NCBI GenBank assembly: GCA_964528565.1
Contig: CAZGSP010000039.1
Coordinates: 1-64,000 of the forward strand
Origin: UBA10133 sp964528565
Lineage (GTDB): Bacteria; Patescibacteriota; Microgenomatia; UBA1400; MFAQ01
Direction of reading: 5' to 3'
Length of the DNA stretch: 64,000 bases
The stretch's first letter is position 1; every line of letters begins with the position of its first letter. The notes beneath the pieces were generated by a model. That model was not told where the DNA came from, ran no database searches, and was given only the letters and a program-made list of their open reading frames with translations. Shown here piece after piece: positions 34,455-42,842 of this stretch. Made by a program: the position numbers and the translations under genes.

Positions 34455-35390
34455 TTAGTTCTTGAAGTTGTTTAGGAACCAATCGTATTCTATACCGATT
34501 CCCTTTTCCTGTTCCATTTGAGGTTTCCAACCAAGCGAGAGAAGTTTAGAAACATCTAACAATTTTTTGGGGGTGCCGTCCGGTTTGGTTGAATCCCAAA
34601 CTATTTTTCCTTTGAAACCGACGATTTTTTTGATAATTTGGGCAAGCTCTTTAATTTTGAGATCCACTCCGGTGCCAATGTTAATGATTTCTGAGCTATC
34701 ATAATGCTCCATAAGATAGACACAAGCGTCGGCCATATCATCGACGTAAAGAAATTCTCGATAGACGTTTCCCGTTCCCCACAAGACGACCTCTTTTTTA
34801 TGCCCAATTTTGGCATCATGGAATTTACGAATTAAGGCAGGAAGGACGTGAGAGCTATCTAAATCAAAGTTGTCATGTGGTCCGTAAAGATTCGTAGGCA
34901 TGACAGAAATGAAATTAGTTCCATATTGCTCGTTGTAGCTTTGGCACATCTTGATACCTGCAATTTTGGCAATGGCATAAGCGTCGTTTGTCTCCTCTAG
35001 AGGGCCGGTCAATAAATATTCCTCTTTGATCGGCTGTGGAGCTAATTTTGGATAGATACAGGAACTTCCCAAGAACATCAGTTTTTTCACTTTATATTCC
35101 CAAGCGGAATGGATTACATTATTCTGAATTTGAAGATTGTTATATATAAAATCTGCTTTTTTGGTTTTGTTTGCCATAATCCCCCCCACCAAAGCGGCTG
35201 CCAGAAATACATACTCAGGTTTTTCCTTTTTGAAGAACAACTCCACCTGTTCCGGCTTTTCTAAATCCAGTTCCGATCTTGTTTTGGTAATAATATTTGT
35301 ATAACCCCGTCGCTTAAGGGATCGGACGATTGCCGTTCCCACCAATCCACTCTGGCCGCCGGCTACATAGATTTTTGCATTCTTGTTCAT
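34455..35390 (-). CDS. fcl: GDP-L-fucose synthase
   Basis: 311 residues from the ATG at 35390, which overlaps the preceding TAA (TAATG). The N-terminus has AGGQSGLVGTAIVR with the G12-x2-G15-x2-G18 NADP loop, AAALVGGIMANKT, and LGSSCIYPKLAPQPIKEEYL around S109-S110-C111, all diagnostic for Fcl/WcaG. The catalytic pair is Y138-x3-K142 (YAIAK). It converts GDP-4-keto-6-deoxy-D-mannose to GDP-L-fucose by epimerisation and reduction. Its substrate would come from the gmd gene 24 kb away, as no second gmd is visible. The neighbouring GT4 or GT2 may use the product. Confidence 0.95.
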   Translation of the reverse strand: MNKNAKIYVAGGQSGLVGTAIVRSLKRRGYTNIITKTRSELDLEKPEQVELFFKKEKPEYVFLAAALVGGIMANKTKKADFIYNNLQIQNNVIHSAWEYKVKKLMFLGSSCIYPKLAPQPIKEEYLLTGPLEETNDAYAIAKIAGIKMCQSYNEQYGTNFISVMPTNLYGPHDNFDLDSSHVLPALIRKFHDAKIGHKKEVVLWGTGNVYREFLYVDDMADACVYLMEHYDSSEIINIGTGVDLKIKELAQIIKKIVGFKGKIVWDSTKPDGTPKKLLDVSKLLSLGWKPQMEQEKGIGIEYDWFLNNFKN

Positions 35391-36409
35391 TATTGTTTCC
35401 AATTATTACGATTTGATTCAGCCGGAATAATTTTACCTCTTACCCACCCATAAATATATATAAATAGGGTAGCGTAACAGGCAATGGGGTGGAAGAACCA
35501 CGCCAGGTCGGGTTTTCTAATGTACCCGATGACCATCTGGTAAAGTATGGGAAAAATCAGAATGCAAGAAAAGACGAACTTAAGAATACCTGTCATAAAC
35601 GAACCTTCCCAATCGACATCCCTATTCTTCTTGGCTTTGTGAAAGGACATATCGTTGATCCTTCGGAGTTGTTTACGGAAAAACTTGGCGACGTCGTTTT
35701 CGACGAAGGTGTGAATGATGCCGGCCTCTACTTTGGCAATTTTGACGGCACCTTCCGAGCGGATGAGTTTTAGAAGAATATCGATGTCAAATAAATAATC
35801 TGAGTGCTTGGTGGCTTTTTGGAGATATTCTTTTCGAAAAATAGTGCCATTTGCACCGATAGTTGGTATTGGCTCGTGATCGAGGGTTACTTCCAGATAG
35901 CCACTTTTCTGTGCCTCAGGAAATTTAAGATCAGTCCAACGATTGGTAATATACGAAAAACGATCGTAGTTCCCAATGAAGAGACAAATTGGGTCGTTCA
36001 TGCCCAATAAGGCAAAATAGCGTGTAAGGAGTGGATCTTGCCGGCGGTAGGTATAGCGAATTGGTTCGGAGACAATAATGCTCTGGTCGGTAAAAGGTTG
36101 CACCATATCGGAGAGCCAATGATTGTTGGGGAGAATATTGTCGGAATCGATAAGTGCTATCAGGTCGCCTTTGGCGGCTTTGACGGCCACAGCTTTTCCC
36201 GATTCGCCGGTTCTAAGTTTGTTTGGGATAACGGTCGCACGGTACTTTTTGGCTAAACTAACAGTATTGTCTGTCGACCCTCCGTCCCCTATCAGAATTT
36301 CTATTTTCGTTTTCGGATATTTTTGAATGGATATAGACCTCAGACACTTTTCCAGGACCATTCCGGAGTTGAGAGTAGGGATGACAATTGATATTGATGG
36401 CTGGTTCAT
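35390..36409 (-). CDS. GT2 glycosyltransferase with C-terminal membrane segments
   Basis: 339 residues. SISIVIPTLNSGMVLEKCL, ILIGDGGSTDNTV, NKLRTGESGKAVAVKAAKG and LIALIDSDNIL give the GT-A core, with D-S-D as metal site. After the catalytic domain (about 230) come a charged stretch FRKQLRRIND and two to three hydrophobic segments (about 270-325), so the enzyme is probably membrane bound. This resembles cellulose-synthase-like or mycofactocin-type GT2s. It lies two bases after the radical-SAM gene and its TAA overlaps the fcl start. Confidence 0.88.
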   Translation of the reverse strand: MNQPSISIVIPTLNSGMVLEKCLRSISIQKYPKTKIEILIGDGGSTDNTVSLAKKYRATVIPNKLRTGESGKAVAVKAAKGDLIALIDSDNILPNNHWLSDMVQPFTDQSIIVSEPIRYTYRRQDPLLTRYFALLGMNDPICLFIGNYDRFSYITNRWTDLKFPEAQKSGYLEVTLDHEPIPTIGANGTIFRKEYLQKATKHSDYLFDIDILLKLIRSEGAVKIAKVEAGIIHTFVENDVAKFFRKQLRRINDMSFHKAKKNRDVDWEGSFMTGILKFVFSCILIFPILYQMVIGYIRKPDLAWFFHPIACYATLFIYIYGWVRGKIIPAESNRNNWKQ

Positions 36410-36411
36410 GT

Positions 36412-37983
36412 TTAACTACTCAGGACATCTCCGTGTTGGCCAAGCTGTTTGGGTGAAAAGTCCATCATGTGACCGAGAAAGCGCCAGCCGGCCATGAAAA
36501 GGAATTTTATATCATCTAGATTTCTGATCTCGGTGATTTTTCTCATCATAAATTTTGGACTGAGAAAAGATTTATAGAGGTCTTGGGTTAGTTCCAACAC
36601 CTGTTTCTCGGTAAGTGAAGATTTCATCACTGGCTTGCGCATGTCGTAGTCGTCGTAGTCTTCGGACAGAAGCCAGCCTTCTTTCTTGCATTCTTTCCAT
36701 AGTGGAGTACCGGGATAAGGAATTACTACAGTGGCTTGAAGTGTATCCACATAACCTTTTTCAAAACATTTCTTGGCCAGGTCAACAGTATTCCTGGCGT
36801 CCTCATATGTTTCCCAAGGGTACCCCATCATTATAGTAAGGTGAGGGTCTAGTCCACCCTTCTTGGCCATACGCACTCCCTCCTCTATTTGTTCGACCTT
36901 CAATCCCTTATCCAAATGATCAAGGGTGTATTGGTTGGCGGATTCCATACCGTAAAGAATGAAACGGAAATTGGCCTTGCCCATAAGATCGTAATGCTCT
37001 TGCTTTAGGGCATTGAGACGCATATTGCAGCCGTAGACCACTTTCTTACTGTAGCCGGATTCAATCATCATGTTGCAAAAATCCATTAGAGGTTTGCCGA
37101 TCATAAAAGTGCCGGCGTCATCAAAGATTTCTTTGACGTGATACTTGTCCACCACATATTTGACTTCATCAAATAATCTTTGTGGGGTAAACCTGCGGTA
37201 TGAACCAACCGGGTTGATGGTGTGATCCCAAACACAGAAAGTGCAACGATTCCACCAACAGTCGCGACCGGAGTACATATAGGTAGCGGGGGTGTACTTG
37301 TAATTGCCGTTGTAAACAGAATAGAGTTCCCACTTGGTCAGGTTGCGGTCGACGAACGGAAGTTCGTTTAGATCGTGAGCGATGCTGGGTTTGCCGGAAT
37401 TAGCATAGGCGGCTTTGCCTTTTCTCTTAATGGTTTCTGCCGGTTTTTGTTTGATCTTCTTGTCCCCCACTCTCCACCAGATACCGCCTTCCAGCTCCGT
37501 CCCCATGGTGAGGTGATCAAGCAGATTAACAATACCGAAATCATAATCGCCGCCGGTGATGAGGTAATCGACCTTGCTGTTATCCATCATTTCTTCAGGG
37601 GCAAAGGTAACATGGTCCCCCACCCAGACCAAAAGTAATTTAGGGAGTTCTTTCTTGAGGATCCGGGTCAGAGCCCAGTGTTTTTTGACGATCGGAGACT
37701 TGGTTTCGACCATGAGGATGTCCGGTTGGAATCTCTTCAGCTCCTTGAGCCACTGCTCAAATGTCTGCTCTTCGGCGATACCGTCCATCCATTTCACTTT
37801 GTAACCATGCGTCTTAGCATTTGAGGCCGCGTAGGCCGGAACCATAGGGTAGATGTAGGTCTTGGCGTTGAAATATTGGAACTGGCGGTTTTGAGACAAG
37901 AGCATGACTCCCTTGTCCGAGGGCATGGGTGGATAGCCGACGACTAAGCGTAATTGTTTTGATTTTGGGGATTTTTTTAACAT
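36412..37983 (-). CDS. B12-binding radical SAM protein with CX4CX2C cluster motif
   Basis: 523 residues from the ATG at 37983 (an upstream GTG frame would run through the ferredoxin gene). The first 180 residues form a cobalamin-binding-like domain: YPPMPSDKGVML, VKWMDGIAEE, DILMVETKSP, VWVGDHVTFAPEEMM. The core motif reads GRDCWWNRCTFCVWD, with ligands C242, C247 and C250: four residues, not three, separate the first two cysteines. EIFDDAGTF and RFILYGMESAN follow. C-terminal residues about 420-523 are an extra domain. It is preceded 14 bp upstream by a ferredoxin gene, so the pair may form a redox-coupled enzyme. The reaction is unknown; methylation of a sugar or lipid is plausible. Confidence 0.9.
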   Translation of the reverse strand: MLKKSPKSKQLRLVVGYPPMPSDKGVMLLSQNRQFQYFNAKTYIYPMVPAYAASNAKTHGYKVKWMDGIAEEQTFEQWLKELKRFQPDILMVETKSPIVKKHWALTRILKKELPKLLLVWVGDHVTFAPEEMMDNSKVDYLITGGDYDFGIVNLLDHLTMGTELEGGIWWRVGDKKIKQKPAETIKRKGKAAYANSGKPSIAHDLNELPFVDRNLTKWELYSVYNGNYKYTPATYMYSGRDCWWNRCTFCVWDHTINPVGSYRRFTPQRLFDEVKYVVDKYHVKEIFDDAGTFMIGKPLMDFCNMMIESGYSKKVVYGCNMRLNALKQEHYDLMGKANFRFILYGMESANQYTLDHLDKGLKVEQIEEGVRMAKKGGLDPHLTIMMGYPWETYEDARNTVDLAKKCFEKGYVDTLQATVVIPYPGTPLWKECKKEGWLLSEDYDDYDMRKPVMKSSLTEKQVLELTQDLYKSFLSPKFMMRKITEIRNLDDIKFLFMAGWRFLGHMMDFSPKQLGQHGDVLSS

Positions 37984-37997
37984 TTGAGTTGGTTTAT

Positions 37998-38264
37998 CTA
38001 GGGGAAGATTTGCTTCCCGTTTTGGTCTTTTATAAATATAGCAAGAATGGGACACGATCTGGCGGCTTCTTTTACTTTCTCAAGAGAATCGCCATCCGGA
38101 TCAATGATAATGGCCTTGCCGTCCGAATCTCTTAGATAAAAGGTCAATGGAGCGGCAATAGAACATGGACCGGCCGATATGCATTTATTAAGATCTACCG
38201 TTATGGTATAGCCATCCTTACGAGTAGCCTCACTTTTATCTTCGGTGGTATTAACTTGGACCAT
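37998..38264 (-). CDS. Single-cluster ferredoxin, probably [3Fe-4S]
   Basis: 88 residues. The cluster site reads VDLNKCISAGPCSIAAP with C28 and C34, and C71-P72 near the end. The position of the second ligand in a normal CxxCxxC is A31, so three cysteines remain, as in [3Fe-4S] ferredoxins of the kind that serve actinobacterial P450s. The first 15 residues are polar. The TAATG overlap with the GT2 upstream and the 14-bp gap to the radical-SAM gene mean it is co-expressed with both. Electron supply for reductive cleavage of SAM or for cobalamin reduction is the likely role (inference). Confidence 0.88.
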   Translation of the reverse strand: MVQVNTTEDKSEATRKDGYTITVDLNKCISAGPCSIAAPLTFYLRDSDGKAIIIDPDGDSLEKVKEAARSCPILAIFIKDQNGKQIFP

Positions 38265-39262
38265 TATTGTATTAGTTTACCAGTAAATAGAAACCCCTGA
38301 ATAAACCTAACTCCGTACCAGAGATGGGTGATGAAAATAACGGGAATTGACAAGAGAGCTTGAAAGAGATTGGATCGCCTCAAGATCCACAGAGCGTTGA
38401 ACAAAAGAACAAGTAGATAAAGACTAGAAATAACCACTCCGATATTCCATACTTTAATTATCAATATATTTTGAATTCCAAAAACATCGACAAACAACAT
38501 AAACAATAAACCTAAAAGCATGAGAGAAGGGAGAAAATATATTGGTTTGAGAGAGGTTTCGGGAAGTATCCGGGCGAAATATCCACGGTGGATGCCGAAG
38601 TTCCCGTTTTGTCTGAGATGCGGAGCAAGAATGGGTCGACGGTGATGATAAACAATAACCTTTGGATCGTAAATAATTTTTTTACCAAGTCTGTGAGTAA
38701 GATCCAGACATAGTTTGGTGTCTTCACCGGGCCAGTATTTTGAGTCAAAACCGCCGACCTTTTCGAAATCAATCTTCCGAATCGCCAGGTTCATGGAAGG
38801 ATAGTCGTCTACATATTGTTTTTTGTCCGGTAAGAACCGGTACCGATACATCCCCGCCCCGACGGGAGAAGCAGAAGCCCAACCCGAAGCTTCCTCTTGC
38901 CAGGAAACTCCCGGCGGTGTCATCCCGGGGCCTCCAACTCCTGCGATGTTGCTTTTTTTGAAATGGGAAACTAGTGACTTGAGCCAATCGGGCGAAGGAT
39001 AAGCATCATCGTCGATAAAGGCAAGAATCTCACCTTTGGCCATCTTGGCTCCAATATCTCTTTTTTCGGCCGGTCCGACATAATGCCCAAAGTATTTTTG
39101 ACGGAGTTTGGGATAATCCAAATTTACCCGATAATCACAGACTAAAATGATTTCGAATTTCCTGAAGGTTTGTTTCTCTATCGCATTTAAACACTCAATC
39201 AAATAGGGATTCTTCTTTTTGTAATCCACTACGATAATAGAAACCAGCGGAACGTATTCCAT
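38264..39262 (-). CDS. GT2 glycosyltransferase with C-terminal membrane segments
   Basis: 332 residues. VSIIVVDYKKKNPYLIECL, IILVCDYRVNL, GPAEKRDIGAKMAKGEILAF and IDDDAYPSPDWL make the GT-A core with D-D-D metal site. FEKVGGFDSKYWPGEDTKLC is the acceptor-side motif (ED). Residues about 245-320 hold two to three hydrophobic segments, so it is likely membrane anchored. Start and stop overlap both neighbours by one base (TAATG twice), which indicates tight coupling. Confidence 0.9.
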   Translation of the reverse strand: MEYVPLVSIIVVDYKKKNPYLIECLNAIEKQTFRKFEIILVCDYRVNLDYPKLRQKYFGHYVGPAEKRDIGAKMAKGEILAFIDDDAYPSPDWLKSLVSHFKKSNIAGVGGPGMTPPGVSWQEEASGWASASPVGAGMYRYRFLPDKKQYVDDYPSMNLAIRKIDFEKVGGFDSKYWPGEDTKLCLDLTHRLGKKIIYDPKVIVYHHRRPILAPHLRQNGNFGIHRGYFARILPETSLKPIYFLPSLMLLGLLFMLFVDVFGIQNILIIKVWNIGVVISSLYLLVLLFNALWILRRSNLFQALLSIPVIFITHLWYGVRFIQGFLFTGKLIQ

Positions 39263-40077
39263 TACTTATATCTTAACCTGAGATTCGGATCCCCGTCCCA
39301 GAGATCGGAGTGACCATCGTCATAATAACGGAGAATGTGTGTTCGATAAATGATGGCCAGATAGTCAATAAAATAATTCTGGATTGAGGATAATCCAACA
39401 TTGCTGGAAAAATTGTAGGATATTTCTACCGGTGATTCATAGATTCGTTTAAACCCCAAATGGTTGGCTACCGTTAAAATTTCAAGATCAAAAGCCCATC
39501 TCTTAACAATTAAACGAGGAAGAACGTTTACCAAGACTTCTCTTTTGAAAACTTTGAGTCCTGTCTGGGTATCGGAAACGTCAAGACCAAAGACAAATTT
39601 GGTGGCTTTCTGAACAAAATAAGAAAGGATTCTTCTCTGTAAGGGATAGATTACTTTGCTGGCATGATGACGTTTACTGCCGATAATAATATCGGCGTTG
39701 TACCACTTCATGTGTTCGAGAGCAAGACCGATACCTTTGGCGTGAAGATCCGATCCTGCATCGATAAAGGCAATTATTCCTCCTTTTGCTCGAGCCATCC
39801 CGTAACGAATAGCATAACCCTTGCCTTTGTTTTCAGGATAAAAATATATTTGTGTACTCCTGAACTTGATTTTTTTGGCCAGTTCGTAAGTTTTATCCTT
39901 GGGTGTTTTCCGACCATCTACCACGCAAATAATCTCGTAAGGACGATTCAGGAAATCCAAATGAAGTTTGATAAAGGCCAGGTCTTTATCGATCGTCTTG
40001 CAATTGAACGCAGGAACGATAACCGAAAGTAAGTTTGGATCGACTTTGGATACTTTATTTGAGGCGGCAATGGGCAT
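39262..40077 (-). CDS. GT2 glycosyltransferase, DPM1/ALG5-like
   Basis: 271 residues from the ATG at 40077; an upstream TTG at 40173 would overlap the flippase gene by 53 nt and adds non-conserved sequence. LLSVIVPAFNCKTIDKDL, ICVVDGRKTPKDKT, ENKGKGYAIRYGMARAKGGI and IAFIDAGSDL follow the layout of dolichol-phosphate glucose/mannose synthases (KGKGYAV, DADGD). DTQTGLKVFKREV is another mark of this branch. It probably loads a sugar on polyprenyl phosphate for the GT-C enzymes of the region. A second protein of this type is at 3279-3983. Confidence 0.87.
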   Translation of the reverse strand: MPIAASNKVSKVDPNLLSVIVPAFNCKTIDKDLAFIKLHLDFLNRPYEIICVVDGRKTPKDKTYELAKKIKFRSTQIYFYPENKGKGYAIRYGMARAKGGIIAFIDAGSDLHAKGIGLALEHMKWYNADIIIGSKRHHASKVIYPLQRRILSYFVQKATKFVFGLDVSDTQTGLKVFKREVLVNVLPRLIVKRWAFDLEILTVANHLGFKRIYESPVEISYNFSSNVGLSSIQNYFIDYLAIIYRTHILRYYDDGHSDLWDGDPNLRLRYK

Positions 40078-40120
40078 GAGGAGATTATATACTTTAGTGA
40101 GAGTCGTAGGTGCAAAATTA

Positions 40121-41389
40121 TTAACGACTTGGGTGAAATACCTTATGATCGTTGCGGGAGAGTAGAAAGACAATGAGGAAGGTAGTGAGTAGAAGGTGGA
40201 GGCCGAAATTCGACCAGATCACGAGCGGGAATGAACCTCGAAAAACATAAAATAATATCGGCTGAGCGATGGTAGCCACCAAAAGAAAAATATTGGCTCG
40301 GGGGCGGCCAATGGCCATAAGGTAGGAAAGAATGAACTGGCTGAGCGCGAAGAAGACCATGGTGAAAGCAAAGATCGAAAGAAAAGGGGCGGCTTCCAGG
40401 TAGGCCGAGCCCGAGAGAACTCTAATTATGAGAGTTGGAAATAGGCTAAAAATGCCGGCACCGGTGGCTCCGAAAAGGAGTACAACGGCACCGAGTTTCA
40501 TCAGAATAGATCTCGCCGAACCGGAAGCCGCATGTCGATGCGCGGCAATAGGAAGAACCAGAGCTACAAGTGGCGTAAGACCAAAAAGGATCATGCGACC
40601 CAAAATTGAAAGGGCTGAGTAAATACCGGAAAGGTGTGGATCAAAAAGAGCCCTAACCATCAGAATATCGGTGGAGATAAGAGACATGGTACCAAGTGCA
40701 TAAATGAAGCTGTAACCCATTAAGCCGCCTAAAGAAAAATGCGGAGATTTCTTGATAACGATTTTCGGATAAACCGATGGACGGACGTTGAGAAAGATAA
40801 TGACGGAAGTGGCAACGCTGCCCAGGAGTTGACCGATGACGGCGCCGGTAGCTCCAAAACCGAGTCGGATAAAGAAAATTGACAGGACGATAGTAACAAG
40901 AACCCCGGCGAAGCCGACAATGGTTTGGAAAACAAACTTTTGATAAGCTACCAGATATGAGCCAATGATAGTTTGATAGAGGGAAATGAAGACACTAATA
41001 CCTAAGACAATAAAGGCTAGTGAGTTGGCTTTGAAAATAAAGGATAAGGGGCCGGATAAAAAAATCAAAGCAATCCCCAAAAAGACAGCGATGGGGGTCA
41101 CCGTACGAAGGAGATAATGGAAAAAGAGGTTGATGGAAACCTTATCGTCTTTGCCTTTAAATTCGGCGACATATTTGATAATGACTGTGGCAATGGTGCC
41201 GGTGGGGATTCCCAGAAGATAAATAAGTGACAAATAGGATAAAAATTCACCGTACGCGGCCGGAGCCAATAAGCGAAGCAGTATCAAATGGAAGAGATAC
41301 CGAAAAATACTCAAACCAAAACTACCGAAGTAAAAGACGGCTGATGAACGCGCTGTAGGTGTGGAAATGGCACGGAAAATTCGCTTCAT
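40121..41389 (-). CDS. Wzx-type polysaccharide flippase
   Basis: 422 residues and about twelve to fourteen hydrophobic segments. LILLRLLAPAAYGEFLSYLS at the N-terminus corresponds to the lipid-flippase signature (L-x-R-x-L-x-P-x-x-Y/F-G). It belongs to the MATE/MVF superfamily. It heads the fourteen-gene minus-strand block and lies 40 bp from the divergent GT-C gene at 41430. A TATATT/TAAACT stretch lies just upstream (41394-41405 region on the minus strand), but its spacing to the ATG is less clear than for the other operon heads. Confidence 0.88.
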   Translation of the reverse strand: MKRIFRAISTPTARSSAVFYFGSFGLSIFRYLFHLILLRLLAPAAYGEFLSYLSLIYLLGIPTGTIATVIIKYVAEFKGKDDKVSINLFFHYLLRTVTPIAVFLGIALIFLSGPLSFIFKANSLAFIVLGISVFISLYQTIIGSYLVAYQKFVFQTIVGFAGVLVTIVLSIFFIRLGFGATGAVIGQLLGSVATSVIIFLNVRPSVYPKIVIKKSPHFSLGGLMGYSFIYALGTMSLISTDILMVRALFDPHLSGIYSALSILGRMILFGLTPLVALVLPIAAHRHAASGSARSILMKLGAVVLLFGATGAGIFSLFPTLIIRVLSGSAYLEAAPFLSIFAFTMVFFALSQFILSYLMAIGRPRANIFLLVATIAQPILFYVFRGSFPLVIWSNFGLHLLLTTFLIVFLLSRNDHKVFHPSR

Positions 41390-41417
41390 GGCTAATATAG
41401 TTTACGCTATATGGCAG

Positions 41418-41430
41418 TACAATAATATTA
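41418..41430 (+). promoter_or_regulatory. -10 promoter of the GT-C gene at 41430, leaderless layout
   Basis: TACAAT (41418-41423) is followed by six nt and the ATG at 41430. It supports that ATG over the upstream in-frame GTG/ATG codons (41361-41388), which lie inside the divergent flippase gene. Confidence 0.5.
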
Positions 41431-42842
41431 TGAATTGGATGAAAAGAAACTGGTTGTGGCCCGTTGCAATACTTCTGATGGGAGTGTTTTGGTGGATGAG
41501 GTTTAGCGATATCAGAACATCTTTCTTCTTTTTCAATGATATGGGCAGGGACTCTTTGGTGTTATGGGATTGGAAAGCCACAGGCAAACCTCCTCTCTTG
41601 GGCCCACAGGCCAGTGCGATGCCGATGAACCAAAGTGCCGTCTATTATTACATGCTATATCCATTGTTTCTGGTGTTCGGAGGAGCGACAATTAGCGCTT
41701 TATATACAAACGCAACTTTGTATATCGTGTGTTTTATTTCGGGATTAATACTCCTAAAAAATCATAAAAAATTACAGATGGCAGTGCTTGTGTTATTTTT
41801 TCTGGCCACTATGCACCCACAATATATAATCCAAAATCGATTTGTCTGGAATCCTTCATTTATACCTCCGCTCCTATCGATATCATTTATAAGTTTGTTT
41901 TTGTTGACGGAAAAATATAATTTGCGAAGATTGATGGTTTTTTCGATCTCAATGGCTTTAGCCGTAGCTATCCATTTTCCTGCCGGTCCGTTCATGTTGG
42001 CGGCTATGACATACATAGCCTTATTTTGGAAAAAGAATAGAGCCAATTCAATTATTGTTTTGATTGGTTTTTTGGTATTTTTTAATCTTCCTACTTTTGT
42101 GTTTGAAGCCAGACACGACTTTCTCATCACCAAAAGTCTATTAAGTCACCAGTGGATTGGTACACAGCAATTTACAGTAGTTCAAAATATTGACAGATTG
42201 GCCAACTTTACATTTTCGTTGGAGAACAAGACCATTGATTTGTTTTTACTGGTAACTGTACTTATCTATGGAAGTTACATATTTATAAAAAAACCAAAAG
42301 AATTTGAAGGAATGTTGGGATTTTTATTTGTGTTTTCCTTTTTAGTCACCATTGCCAGCAAAATGGCTTTCCATTCTCATTATATTTTCGGATTCACTAC
42401 ATTGATATTTTTACTAATTTCCGGACTTCCAAAATACTTAAAATGGATGGTTATTGTAGTTTTGGGCCTGGTCTATCTGAATCCAAATGTGACCAAACAG
42501 TATTTTGTGACGGCACCCAGAACAGTAGAACAAATGGAACAATGTTTTGCCAAAGTATGTGGAGAAATCAAAGAACCCATCTTTGTCTCGACTCAAGCCG
42601 GATTTCACTCATTTCACAATGGTCCGGAACACAGATTTCTGATGAAGAAAGCCGGATGCGAGGTGAAATATGTAGAAGATCCTTCTCAAATAGCTAATTT
42701 GATGGCGGTAGTGCTGGATGGCTCCAATTATGTACAAGGAGCAACCAACTATAACGAACTGACACTCTTTGGAAAAAGCAAGGAAATCAAAAGGTTTGCT
42801 TGTCAAGATAATTTTGGGGTGGTGATATTGGAGAGAAATTAA
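41430..42842 (+). CDS. GT-C membrane glycosyltransferase, GRD subfamily
   Basis: 470 residues, about ten membrane segments and a soluble tail of about 85 residues. After TM1: FFFFNDMGRDSLVLWDWKA (33-51), where N36-D37-M38-G39-R40-D41 replaces the D-Q-G-R-D of the genes at 10625 and 60213, then PPLLGPQASAMPMNQSAVYY. 'PQYIIQNRFVWNPSFIPPLL' corresponds to the loop after TM4. A polyprenyl-phosphate-sugar transferase is likely. It is a single-gene plus-strand unit inserted between two large minus blocks. Its TAA is adjacent to the stop of the convergent gene. Confidence 0.82.
   Translation: MNWMKRNWLWPVAILLMGVFWWMRFSDIRTSFFFFNDMGRDSLVLWDWKATGKPPLLGPQASAMPMNQSAVYYYMLYPLFLVFGGATISALYTNATLYIVCFISGLILLKNHKKLQMAVLVLFFLATMHPQYIIQNRFVWNPSFIPPLLSISFISLFLLTEKYNLRRLMVFSISMALAVAIHFPAGPFMLAAMTYIALFWKKNRANSIIVLIGFLVFFNLPTFVFEARHDFLITKSLLSHQWIGTQQFTVVQNIDRLANFTFSLENKTIDLFLLVTVLIYGSYIFIKKPKEFEGMLGFLFVFSFLVTIASKMAFHSHYIFGFTTLIFLLISGLPKYLKWMVIVVLGLVYLNPNVTKQYFVTAPRTVEQMEQCFAKVCGEIKEPIFVSTQAGFHSFHNGPEHRFLMKKAGCEVKYVEDPSQIANLMAVVLDGSNYVQGATNYNELTLFGKSKEIKRFACQDNFGVVILERN

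Noticed and set aside
35489..35773. Plus-strand open frame opposite the GT2 gene at 35390-36409
   Set aside because: Antisense shadow without motifs.
37984..38055. GTG-started N-terminal extension of the radical-SAM gene
   Set aside because: It runs through the ferredoxin gene in another frame; the ATG at 37983 begins before the conserved B12-domain strand and follows the ferredoxin stop.
40078..40173. TTG-started N-terminal extension of the DPM1-like GT2
   Set aside because: It would overlap the flippase gene by 53 nt and precedes the conserved GT2 start without conserved residues.
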